Assembly (NCBI GenBank): GCA_035543335.1
Contig: DASZZH010000025.1
Span: 62,001 to 126,000 of the forward strand
Reading direction: 5' to 3'
DNA: 64,000 bases
Origin: Burkholderiales bacterium
Lineage (GTDB): Bacteria; Pseudomonadota; Gammaproteobacteria; Burkholderiales; JAHFRG01
Under the pieces are notes generated by a model. That model saw only the letters and a program-made list of their open reading frames with translations. It was not told where the DNA came from and ran no database searches. A program made the translations under genes and the position numbers. Shown here piece after piece: positions 23,554 through 29,790 of this stretch (positions within the stretch are counted from its first letter, which is position 1; every line of letters begins with the position of its first letter).

Positions 23554-23943
23554 TTGCGAAGAGCATTGGAGTTGCACGATTCCCGCGTGAGCCGCATAGA
23601 GCTGTTGGATGGCCTTGCGATGATCTATTTTTCACACGCCTACGTTCACAAGTCAAAGGGGACACCAGGCAGAGACCCCGGCACGGGCTGGAGTCAGGAA
23701 GCGAGGTTAGTTCTGTGGGAGGCGACCGCATCGGCGCCGTTGCCCCCGCTGCCCAATACGATATCCGAAGGATTTTTGGAAGTTGGGGGTATTAGACACG
23801 AACTCATTCCTCTGCCATTTAAACGTAAAGTTGGTGCAAAGCTCCACCTGACATTTGTTGACGGCGTCCAAACGGAAATTGCCGGTAATCGGCCGTTGAT
23901 AGAATTGCTGGGTACACCGATTTACCTGGAGGATTTTTCATGA
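23554..23943 (+). CDS. Cassette-borne hypothetical protein, copy B
   Basis: About 129 residues from TTG at 23554, near-identical to the copy-A protein at 20564-20953. The whole cassette from the core GTTAGGTG to the stop is 421 bases in both. The few changes include conservative codons and a handful of replacements (for example Tyr to His in KLHLTF). Both copies keep an open frame, which argues that the protein is under selection or that the duplication is recent. Unlike copy A, no normal attC left half follows the stop; a repeated junction sequence does. Function unknown. Confidence 0.7.
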   Translation: MRRALELHDSRVSRIELLDGLAMIYFSHAYVHKSKGTPGRDPGTGWSQEARLVLWEATASAPLPPLPNTISEGFLEVGGIRHELIPLPFKRKVGAKLHLTFVDGVQTEIAGNRPLIELLGTPIYLEDFS

Positions 23944-24032
23944 AATCAGCGTACACTTGCCAATCTGGATTAGACCCCACTTTTGGGGTAATTAATTGCA
24001 CCTTTTCGTGTGTCCATTTCTAGTTAGGGCGC
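23936..24032 (+). repeat. Repeated junction sequence, copy B
   Basis: Homologous to 22450-22526 over TTTTCATGAAATCAGCGTAC through GGATTAG, then with extra bases ACCCCACTTTTGGGGTAATT (a small palindrome) before GTGTCCATTT and the core-like GTTAGGGC (24023-24030). It replaces the attC left half expected after copy B. Confidence 0.55.
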
Positions 24033-24038
24033 ATTGAC

Positions 24039-24419
24039 GTGCGAACTGCAGCCGCAATTTTCCTAGTATTCGGGTTTGCCTATCTGGCCTGGGATATCAG
24101 TCTCATCGTTGCTCACGGCGTTCAACTTGGCTCCGGATTGATGGTCGTCTTCGCAGCCGCGGTGTTGTATCAAGGTTATGCGCTTTGGAAGCGGGACCCT
24201 CGTGTCCGGTGGAGTGCGCTCGTGAGTGCTGTGGCGATTGCGGGCACCTGCGCGTACATTGCCTCAGTTTTCATTGCATCGCCGTTTCCAGAGAGCCTGC
24301 TGCATTTGCCGGGCGAGGTGTTGCCGCTGTTTGGCAGTGTGGTAGCGCTGAGCATCGCATTCGGGGTGGCGTCAGTTGTGCTTATCCTGCCTATCAGGCG
24401 TCGCCCCAATGCGCCCTAA
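24039..24419 (+). CDS. Cassette membrane protein (four-helix), unknown function
   Basis: 126 residues from a GTG start at 24039. Four hydrophobic segments (FLVFGFAYLAWDISLIV, LMVVFAAAVLYQGYALW, VSAVAIAGTCAYIASVF, VVALSIAFGVASVVLIL) leave little soluble sequence. It ends in an Arg-rich cytoplasmic tail. No family motif is recognised. The stop is inside the inverse core GCCCTAAC of attC 6. It is a typical integron-borne small membrane protein. Confidence 0.68.
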   Translation: MRTAAAIFLVFGFAYLAWDISLIVAHGVQLGSGLMVVFAAAVLYQGYALWKRDPRVRWSALVSAVAIAGTCAYIASVFIASPFPESLLHLPGEVLPLFGSVVALSIAFGVASVVLILPIRRRPNAP

Positions 24420-24494
24420 CCACGCGGTCAACACGGACGCCCACCGGCGGCGCTTCGCGCCTTGGTGGTCGCCGGTTACCTTGATCCGTTAGCA
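24413..24494 (+). other. attC site 6
   Basis: An 82-base site with inverse core GCCCTAAC (24413-24420) and core GTTAGCA (24488-24494). The hairpin pairs GCCCACCGGCGGCGC with GCGCCTTGGTGGTCGC around a TTC tip. The core departs slightly from GTTRRRY but the fold and spacing are right. Confidence 0.8.
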
Positions 24495-24507
24495 GCCAAA
24501 GGACGGT

Positions 24508-25137
24508 ATGGAAGAGTTCATCAATGTAATTACTTGGCAACACCTCGCTTTCATATTTGCGTTGGTGTTCATAGCCCTATTCCGTCAACCGCTTTCTGAT
24601 CTTATTCGCCGAATCACGAAAATTGATAAAAAAGGATTAACTGCTGGTCCGGCTCCGGAAGCGCAGCGAGAGAAATCTGATCCAGAGGCTGTGCAGCAAC
24701 TTCTTGATGTTGTAGGAAACTCAATCGTAATTACGGACATTGAGGGTCGTATTAAGAACGAGCTAAAAGCAAAAGGTCTCAGTACTGAGGGGGACAGCGT
24801 TAAAGTTCTCATTAGGCATTTGGTCGGTACGCAACTACTTTTGTCTTTTGAGCAAATACACAGCCTTATATTCGGCAGTCAGATTTTTTTGCTTAAAAAG
24901 CTAAACGAGGTTGCCGGGCAAGGCAGGCCTTTGTCCTTTGTTAACGGTCATATTGATCACGTTAAGACGCTATATTCAAACGCGCTTGGTGATTGGTCTC
25001 ACAACCAATATCTCGAATTTATGTATGGTCGTTTACTTATCATTCGTCATGGCGACCAAATTCATATTACGAATCTCGGCGTAGAATATTTAACATGGGT
25101 AGCACGTAATGGGCGTAGAGAAGACAATCCACTATAA
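24508..25137 (+). CDS. Cassette protein with N-terminal membrane anchor, unknown function
   Basis: 209 residues with an AAAGGA site before the ATG. One hydrophobic segment (LAFIFALVFIALF, residues ~12-25) would anchor it. A charged linker and a mostly alpha-helical soluble domain follow (QQLLDVVGNSIVI to YLTWVARNG), the last part resembling a winged-helix-like end (GRLLIIRHGDQIHITNLGVEYL). I do not recognise a family with certainty. Codon use is more AT-rich than in the H4MPT genes, in line with a captured cassette. Confidence 0.7.
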   Translation: MEEFINVITWQHLAFIFALVFIALFRQPLSDLIRRITKIDKKGLTAGPAPEAQREKSDPEAVQQLLDVVGNSIVITDIEGRIKNELKAKGLSTEGDSVKVLIRHLVGTQLLLSFEQIHSLIFGSQIFLLKKLNEVAGQGRPLSFVNGHIDHVKTLYSNALGDWSHNQYLEFMYGRLLIIRHGDQIHITNLGVEYLTWVARNGRREDNPL

Positions 25138-25138
25138 G

Positions 25139-25221
25139 GCTGCTAATAAATCGCTCAACCCGGACGTGCAAAAGTGGCGCTTCGCTCTGCTTTTGCTCTC
25201 TGGTTAGCTCAATCGTTAGAG
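25139..25221 (+). other. attC site 7
   Basis: An 83-base site: left end GCTGCTAAT (25139-25147), complementary to the GTTAGCAGC core of attC 6, and core GTTAGAG (25215-25221). The interior pairs GCAAAAG with CTTTTGC around TGGCGCTTCGCTC. The left core is AAT rather than AAC, so it may be weak. Confidence 0.7.
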
Positions 25222-25225
25222 CGCT

Positions 25226-25852
25226 ATGCCGAAGAAAACTGACCTGACGAAGTTCCGTACGTCATCGCTCAAGGATGTCACTGAGCTTCGTAATCGTTTT
25301 AAGGCTTTAGTCGCAGGGCAACCAGCGCCTTCGGTCGACGATCTGCGCTGGTTCACATATATGACGGCAGTGGAGCTACATGCTATCTGGGAAAGGTATG
25401 CGGAAGGTCGTCTGGTAGTGGCGCTAAATCACTCACCGGCGCACTTTCTCGCGCAGAATTCAGTAAAGGGAGTAAAAAAGGTGCCTGCGGGTCTCGCCGA
25501 ATATGTCGTGCGTGGTGGTTCAAAGTACTTCAACTTTCGATCCATTGACGACCTTAACGACAAAGCTAACAAGTTGCTCTCAAGTGCTCACAATCCGTTT
25601 GCGCCCCTGACAAAAGTCCACAAAGATCATTTGGATTCGCTAGCCTCGGTCAGGAACCTGATTGTGCACAAAAGCGACGCAGCGAAATCTTCTTACAAGA
25701 CGAATCTTGGCAAAGTCTTCGGCTTTAAGTCCGCACCTTCTCCCGGTGAGTTTTTGGACTCCATTGACCACCGTACAAGTAGTCCATGCAGAGGGCAGCA
25801 GAGAATCTGGACCTTTTTTCATTATGTCAAGGATGCCATCAACAAGAGCTGA
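25226..25852 (+). CDS. HEPN-like cassette protein
   Basis: 208 residues, starting five bases after the attC 7 core. It is mostly alpha-helical, and near residue 142 carries RNLIVH, the R-x4-H signature of HEPN-fold proteins, within SLASVRNLIVHKSDAAKSSYK. An upstream helix reads TYMTAVELHAIWERYAEGRL. Many HEPN proteins are RNases in toxin-antitoxin or phage-defence systems; others only bind nucleotides or RNA. No partner nucleotidyltransferase or antitoxin gene lies in the cassette. The HEPN call rests on the motif and helical context alone. Confidence 0.65.
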   Translation: MPKKTDLTKFRTSSLKDVTELRNRFKALVAGQPAPSVDDLRWFTYMTAVELHAIWERYAEGRLVVALNHSPAHFLAQNSVKGVKKVPAGLAEYVVRGGSKYFNFRSIDDLNDKANKLLSSAHNPFAPLTKVHKDHLDSLASVRNLIVHKSDAAKSSYKTNLGKVFGFKSAPSPGEFLDSIDHRTSSPCRGQQRIWTFFHYVKDAINKS

Positions 25853-25854
25853 GC

Positions 25855-25932
25855 ACTCTAACCTGCGCTTCCACCCGACGCGCGAAAGCGCCGCTTCGCG
25901 CTCACTCGCGCGGGTCACCGCGCACGTTAGGC
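25855..25932 (+). other. attC site 8
   Basis: A 78-base site with inverse core ACTCTAAC (25855-25862) and core GTTAGGC (25926-25932). The GC-rich interior folds (CGACGCGCGAAAGCG against CGCTCACTCGCGCG). It is the last recognisable attC; none follows the next gene. Confidence 0.82.
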
Positions 25933-25956
25933 ACCGAATCCAAAAGGAATTCGACA

Positions 25957-26352
25957 ATGAGAACTGTCATTCGTCAAACCGTGGTATTACCGGCTTCGGC
26001 TGAAGCACTTTTTGAAATGTATTTAGATCCCTCCGCACACGCAGCCATTACGGGTGCGCGAGTCGTTATTGGAGACGAACCAGGTGCCAAGTTCCAGGCT
26101 TTCGACTGCGCTTTGACCGGCACGATTCTTAAAGTGGTAAGGCCGAGGCTGATTGTGCAGTCGTGGCGGTCCACCGAATTTAAGTCGGAGAATCCGGATT
26201 CCACTTTGATACTGTACTTCTCGCCGGAAGGAGATAAAGGGCGAATTGACCTGATTCACCTGGATGTGCCCGACCATGACTACGATGGGGTAACCCAAGG
26301 CTGGGAGAAATACTACTGGGTGCCTTGGCGCAAATATTTGGAAAGCCGGTAA
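25957..26352 (+). CDS. SRPBCC/AHSA1-family protein
   Basis: 131 residues from the ATG at 25957, with AAAAGGA 10 bases before; the open frame upstream runs through attC 8 and is not coding. The START/Bet v1-like pattern is clear: RQTVVLPASAEALFEMYLDP at the start, ITGARVVIGDEPGAKFQAFD in the middle, and a C-terminal helix GWEKYYWVPWRKYLES. Members bind hydrophobic ligands or act with Hsp90; the substrate is unknown. It follows the attC 8 core and has no attC after it, so it is the terminal cassette or the array is truncated here. Confidence 0.85.
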   Translation: MRTVIRQTVVLPASAEALFEMYLDPSAHAAITGARVVIGDEPGAKFQAFDCALTGTILKVVRPRLIVQSWRSTEFKSENPDSTLILYFSPEGDKGRIDLIHLDVPDHDYDGVTQGWEKYYWVPWRKYLESR

Positions 26353-26379
26353 AGGAATGGGGTCGGGGGCATTTTTTCA

Positions 26380-26418
26380 TTGACACTTCGGCTATTCTGG
26401 CTATAATCTAGCCAGAAT
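26380..26418 (+). promoter_or_regulatory. Promoter and palindromic operator of the RelE/antitoxin module
   Basis: TTGACA (26380-26385) and TATAAT (26402-26407) are separated by 16 bases, a near-consensus sigma-70 promoter. A perfect ten-base inverted repeat, ATTCTGGCTA and TAGCCAGAAT (26394-26403 and 26409-26418), covers the -10 box and the toxin start codon. Expected transcription starts about 5 bases before the ATG at 26417, so the message would be almost leaderless. The palindrome is the natural site for antitoxin autorepression. Confidence 0.82.
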
Positions 26419-26719
26419 GCGTTTCGAGATCATTTTGGCCCCTGAGGCGGTTGAGGATTTTCGAGCATTGAAAGCCAACCCCCGCGCAGCCGTCCGGGAG
26501 GCTCTCGAAACACATCTTCGCCACGAACCGACGAAGACGAGTCAAAGTCGAATTAAACGGTTGCGTGGCTTGTCACGCCCTCAGTATCGCCTAAGGGTGG
26601 ATGAAGTACGCGTCTTTTACGATGTCACAACGACGACCGTAGAGGTTTTGGCGATCGTACCTAAATCGGAGGCCGCATTATGGCTGGCGAGATTCGGAAA
26701 TCCCGGAGGAAGGAAATAG
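26417..26719 (+). CDS. RelE/ParE-family toxin
   Basis: 100 residues of the RelE/ParE fold: FEIILAPEAVEDFRAL at the start, KRLRGLSRPQYRLRVDEVRVFYDV in the middle with the Arg-rich core of mRNA interferases, and a C-terminal KSEAALWLARFG. RelE toxins cut mRNA in the ribosome; ParE poisons gyrase. The RLRVDEVRVFYDV pattern favours RelE. The toxin comes first and overlaps the antitoxin gene by 40 bases. It lies just beyond the cassette array and could stabilise it. Confidence 0.87.
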   Translation: MRFEIILAPEAVEDFRALKANPRAAVREALETHLRHEPTKTSQSRIKRLRGLSRPQYRLRVDEVRVFYDVTTTTVEVLAIVPKSEAALWLARFGNPGGRK

Positions 26720-26952
26720 CGTTATCGGAAATCAAGGATGATTTGTCCCGTTATCTTCGAGAAGCGGAGAAACAGGAAATCCTGATTACCCGTCACGGAA
26801 AACCCGCAGGGGTTCTAATTGGCTTTCAGTCGGAGGATGATTGGTTCGACTACCGACTGGAGAACGACCCTCGTTTTCTTGAACGTGTCGAGAAGGCGCG
26901 CAGGAGCCTGCGCGCAGGTCACGGAGTCAAAATCGAGAATCTGAAAGCTTAG
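26680..26952 (+). CDS. Phd/YefM-like antitoxin
   Basis: 90 residues: an N-terminal DNA-binding part (IALSEIKDDLSRYLREAEKQEILITRHGKPAGVLIGF), typical of the Phd/YefM family, and an acidic-basic C-terminal tail that would wrap the toxin. It would neutralise the RelE-like toxin and repress the shared promoter at the palindrome 26394-26418. Its ATG lies inside the toxin frame, so its level depends on translation of the toxin cistron. The toxin-first order is less common for this family. Confidence 0.85.
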   Translation: MAGEIRKSRRKEIALSEIKDDLSRYLREAEKQEILITRHGKPAGVLIGFQSEDDWFDYRLENDPRFLERVEKARRSLRAGHGVKIENLKA

Positions 26953-27009
26953 AGTCTGTAGCAGAATTAGCTACGTGTGTGCCAGGACAGCTGCATCGCG
27001 TTCGTGGGC

Positions 27010-28398
27010 TTACTGAAATTGAGTGTCGCGGCTGTGGGTAAGCAGCACGTTCAGCAAATTGTCCTGGAAGTTAGTGTTGCCGGTGAGCCGTTCATGGGTC
27101 TCGCACAAAGAAAAGGAAAACGCCAGCGGAAAAAACGAGTAATCATGCCGCGGCACCGCGGGGTTGAGGGCATCGCGTCCCAGCAACGAAGGCTTGGTGA
27201 CCCGGCCGTCCCCCGGCTCCAGCATCAGACTCTCGTAAGGCACGCCGGGGAGAGGCTTGCTGATCTCGCTGGGAAATAACCGGATTACGGATTCGCCGTT
27301 GACCTCTTCCACCAGCAGGCGCGCCGGAGTGAGCTCGCAATCGCCGCCGAACACCACGTAGCGGATCGGTACTTCATCAACTCGTATTGACAAAGACCAG
27401 ACGAATCTTCTCGCCCGCTCCAGGTTCTTCTCGAAATAATGCTGCAGCGTCGTCACGTATTTTTCGCCTTGCTGCGGATCGGCGAGTCGGTCTTTTATCC
27501 GCCGGGTGACTTTGGGGTCGAACACCGACCATTCGAAACGCTGCCAGATTTCCCGATCGAACAGATCCCGGTCCAGGGGCTGGCCTTTGGCGGTGATGAG
27601 CCAGTCCGTGATCGGATGGGGAAAGAGCTGGTAGACGCTGGGCATGGTGGCGAGCACTTCGGTGGGAATGCTGCCCAGGCCTACCTGGTGTCCTTTCAGA
27701 AAGGAATGCAGCGAACTCACGGAGCCCAGGTTGGGAGTGCCCAGCATGATGAATCTGCGCACCCGCTGCGCGCCGTGATGATTGGCAGGAAAATCGTTGC
27801 CGTCGAGCACGTCCATGGTGCCGTAGCGCAAGTAGTAGCGCACCACCAGCCCGCCCATGCTGTGAGCGATGATGTCCACCTTCAGCTGCGGATCGTTGTA
27901 GTCGCGCCTGATCTGCTCGATGAGCCGATCCAGCTGGCGCGCGGTCTGCACGTTGTCCTGGCGCCAGTCGTGGGGAAAAAGATAGTAACGGGGCCCTTTG
28001 GTCTTAACCGGAACTCCGGGCTCGCCCCGCGTATAACCTCCATACCGGCTCAAGGTCTTGATGATTTCCCCATAGAAATCGCGCCCCAGTGCACCCTCGG
28101 TGATGGCGTAGGCTTCCAGCGATGAAGGCTTGGGAAGCAGGGTATCCGGGTGGATTTCCAAGCCCAGGTCTTCGTATTTGCCGAATACGATGTCGAGCGT
28201 CGAGCCCGGCCAGACTTCTTTTCCCGTGGCGCGGTCGCGCAGCTTGGAGCCGAACAGGCCGGGCACCACGATCACCGGCGGCTGCTCGGTATTCCTTTCG
28301 CTCATCTGGTACAGGCGTTTGAAGTCGGGCCGTATCACTTCCGTGCAAGCCGCAAGCGACAGGGAGAGCAGCAGCACGGGAACCAGCAAAGGATGCAT
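27010..28398 (-). CDS. LCAT-like lipoprotein acylhydrolase
   Basis: 462 residues with a lipoprotein signal (lipobox LAAC, Cys18) and an alpha/beta hydrolase domain of the lecithin:cholesterol acyltransferase type. It has PPVIVVPGLFGSKLRD near residue 40, YYLFPHDWRQDN near 140, and the nucleophile elbow IIAHSMGGLVVRYYLRYG near 180. It probably acts on phospholipids or other esters at the cell surface. It starts 15 bases after the mfnB stop on the same strand, so it may be read from the cofactor operon though no link to C1 chemistry is apparent. Confidence 0.85.
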   Translation of the reverse strand: MHPLLVPVLLLSLSLAACTEVIRPDFKRLYQMSERNTEQPPVIVVPGLFGSKLRDRATGKEVWPGSTLDIVFGKYEDLGLEIHPDTLLPKPSSLEAYAITEGALGRDFYGEIIKTLSRYGGYTRGEPGVPVKTKGPRYYLFPHDWRQDNVQTARQLDRLIEQIRRDYNDPQLKVDIIAHSMGGLVVRYYLRYGTMDVLDGNDFPANHHGAQRVRRFIMLGTPNLGSVSSLHSFLKGHQVGLGSIPTEVLATMPSVYQLFPHPITDWLITAKGQPLDRDLFDREIWQRFEWSVFDPKVTRRIKDRLADPQQGEKYVTTLQHYFEKNLERARRFVWSLSIRVDEVPIRYVVFGGDCELTPARLLVEEVNGESVIRLFPSEISKPLPGVPYESLMLEPGDGRVTKPSLLGRDALNPAVPRHDYSFFPLAFSFSLCETHERLTGNTNFQDNLLNVLLTHSRDTQFQ

Positions 28399-28413
28399 GG
28401 GAATGCGTTCCGT

Positions 28414-29118
28414 TCATCTAATGGCCGCCATACTGCTGTCGGCTGACAAGCGGGGAATTGCATGGCGCAAGACGGAGACCCGGGATGCCTGCAAACCGCG
28501 GCTTCTTTCTGTTCCCGCGCACAAGGCGCCGCGGAACCCCAGGTAGTCGGGGCCAAGCTTGATCAGATCGGGAACGTCTTCGAGCTGCAGCGATCCGGCA
28601 AGGCCGGTGATTAAGCTCAAGCGCTGCGCTCTTTTCACGAAATGGCGCAGGCCGGCGTCGTCCCAATGCCGGCGCAACCCGCCTTGTGTTTTGTCCGCAG
28701 TGTCGAGCATGACGCCGGCAAAGCCCGCTTGCGCCAAATCTTCGACGAGGGAGAAATCCGGATTGCAATCCGCGAACAGCACCGCGACGAGGCCAACCCG
28801 CCGCGCATGGCGCGCCAGCGCATGGATGCAGGCGCGGGAATCGCCGTGCGGGAAAAACCCGACCTTCACAAAATCCACGCCCGCCGCCGCTTTCTTAACC
28901 GCTTGCACCAGCGTCGCGGGTTCCATCGGCAGGTCGCCGAGGGTGGCGCTCACCGGGCAGCGGCGGTTGACCCATTGCACCGCTTCCCGAACGGTGTCGG
29001 AAGGCAGCGCGCCCAGCGCGCCGTTGGCCGGATCTTTGAAGTCAATGATGTCGGCGCCGCACTCCAGGGCGATGCGCGCTTCATCCAGCGATTTCACGCT
29101 CACCAGGAGTCGGGTCAT
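28414..29118 (-). CDS. mfnB: (5-formylfuran-3-yl)methyl phosphate synthase
   Basis: 234 residues of the MfnB (DUF556) TIM-barrel family. It condenses two glyceraldehyde 3-phosphates into the furan ring of methylofuran, the first step of that branch. The signature MTRLLVSVKSLDEARIALE is followed by DIIDFKDPANGALGAL, with the likely Schiff-base Lys28. ATLGDLP near 60 and VKVGFFPHGD near 85 are also conserved. It overlaps the upstream DUF447 gene by four bases (ATGA). It supplies the substrate of an aminotransferase (mfnC) that is not in the window, ahead of MfnE and MfnF at 14.8-18.4 kb. Confidence 0.93.
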   Translation of the reverse strand: MTRLLVSVKSLDEARIALECGADIIDFKDPANGALGALPSDTVREAVQWVNRRCPVSATLGDLPMEPATLVQAVKKAAAGVDFVKVGFFPHGDSRACIHALARHARRVGLVAVLFADCNPDFSLVEDLAQAGFAGVMLDTADKTQGGLRRHWDDAGLRHFVKRAQRLSLITGLAGSLQLEDVPDLIKLGPDYLGFRGALCAGTERSRGLQASRVSVLRHAIPRLSADSSMAAIR

Positions 29119-29690
29119 GCGATGCTGCTGTGCCTGAGTGTCGCGCGGTGCGCTTTGATTTTTTCCATGAGCCAGCCCCAGGCCTCTTGTTCGCGGGGCC
29201 CCGCGGTCTTGCTGATGGCGATGGCGAGGTATTTCACCTCGGCTTCGATTTTTTCCCAGGGCAGCAGATGCAAGCGCGAAACCAGGATCGCCGCTTCCAG
29301 CACTGCCGCCTGGGCGCGGTTAAAGCCGCGAAACGGCGAGTGGGAGACTTGGTGCATCACCCGGCATAAAAGCCGGGGGCGCAGTTCGTCCTCTTCTATT
29401 TTTTCCAGCTTCAATTCCCAGTGAGCCAGCGCCGCCGCGAGCCTGACGCCCGGCACCTTGTCCGCAGAAACAGTCGGCCAATCGCGGCGGTTGGTCAGGC
29501 ATCCAGCAAAGATGCGCACGTCGTCGCAGGAGTTGAGCACGGCATGGCCGTTGGCGAGCACATTGTCCAAAGTGGTGGAAGGGCGGAAGGGCGTGAGCAC
29601 AATGAGGCCGCTTTCCTCGCGGATTCCCATCGGCGCGATGTGGATGCGGCGGTCTTGCGCCTGGGTGGTGACGATAGTCTCGTGGATCAT
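29115..29690 (-). CDS. DUF447-family protein of the H4MPT/MYFR cluster
   Basis: 191 residues of the DUF447 family, a split-barrel fold related to flavin reductases. Opening MIHETIVTTQAQDRRIHIAPMGIRE and the block GLIVLTPFRPSTTLDNVLANG are typical. The gene is found with H4MPT genes in methylotrophs and in methanogens, so it probably takes part in cofactor synthesis or handling, but its reaction is not established. It is coupled to mfnB by ATGA and separated from the DHPS-like gene by a 98-base gap with a palindromic repeat. Confidence 0.85.
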   Translation of the reverse strand: MIHETIVTTQAQDRRIHIAPMGIREESGLIVLTPFRPSTTLDNVLANGHAVLNSCDDVRIFAGCLTNRRDWPTVSADKVPGVRLAAALAHWELKLEKIEEDELRPRLLCRVMHQVSHSPFRGFNRAQAAVLEAAILVSRLHLLPWEKIEAEVKYLAIAISKTAGPREQEAWGWLMEKIKAHRATLRHSSIA

Positions 29691-29712
29691 AAAAATTCCT
29701 AAAAATCTTTAG

Positions 29713-29790
29713 CCACAGAGGTCACAGAGATCATAGAGCAAGAACTCGCAAGCTTATTTTGTCTACGTGCCCTCTGTGTACTCTGTGGTT
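29713..29790. repeat. Heptad-repeat palindrome between DHPS-like and DUF447 genes
   Basis: Left arm CCACAGAGGTCACAGAGATC (from 29713) and right arm CCCTCTGTGTACTCTGTGG (29770-29789) pair and are made of about seven-base CACAGAG units. It is a relative of the elements at 3137-3233 and 4926-5033 with A for G at one position of the unit. The spacer is AT-rich. Confidence 0.7.

Noticed and set aside
20314-26000. CRISPR array
   Set aside because: The repeated sites differ in sequence and are separated by genes of varied length; they fit attC sites and there are no cas genes.
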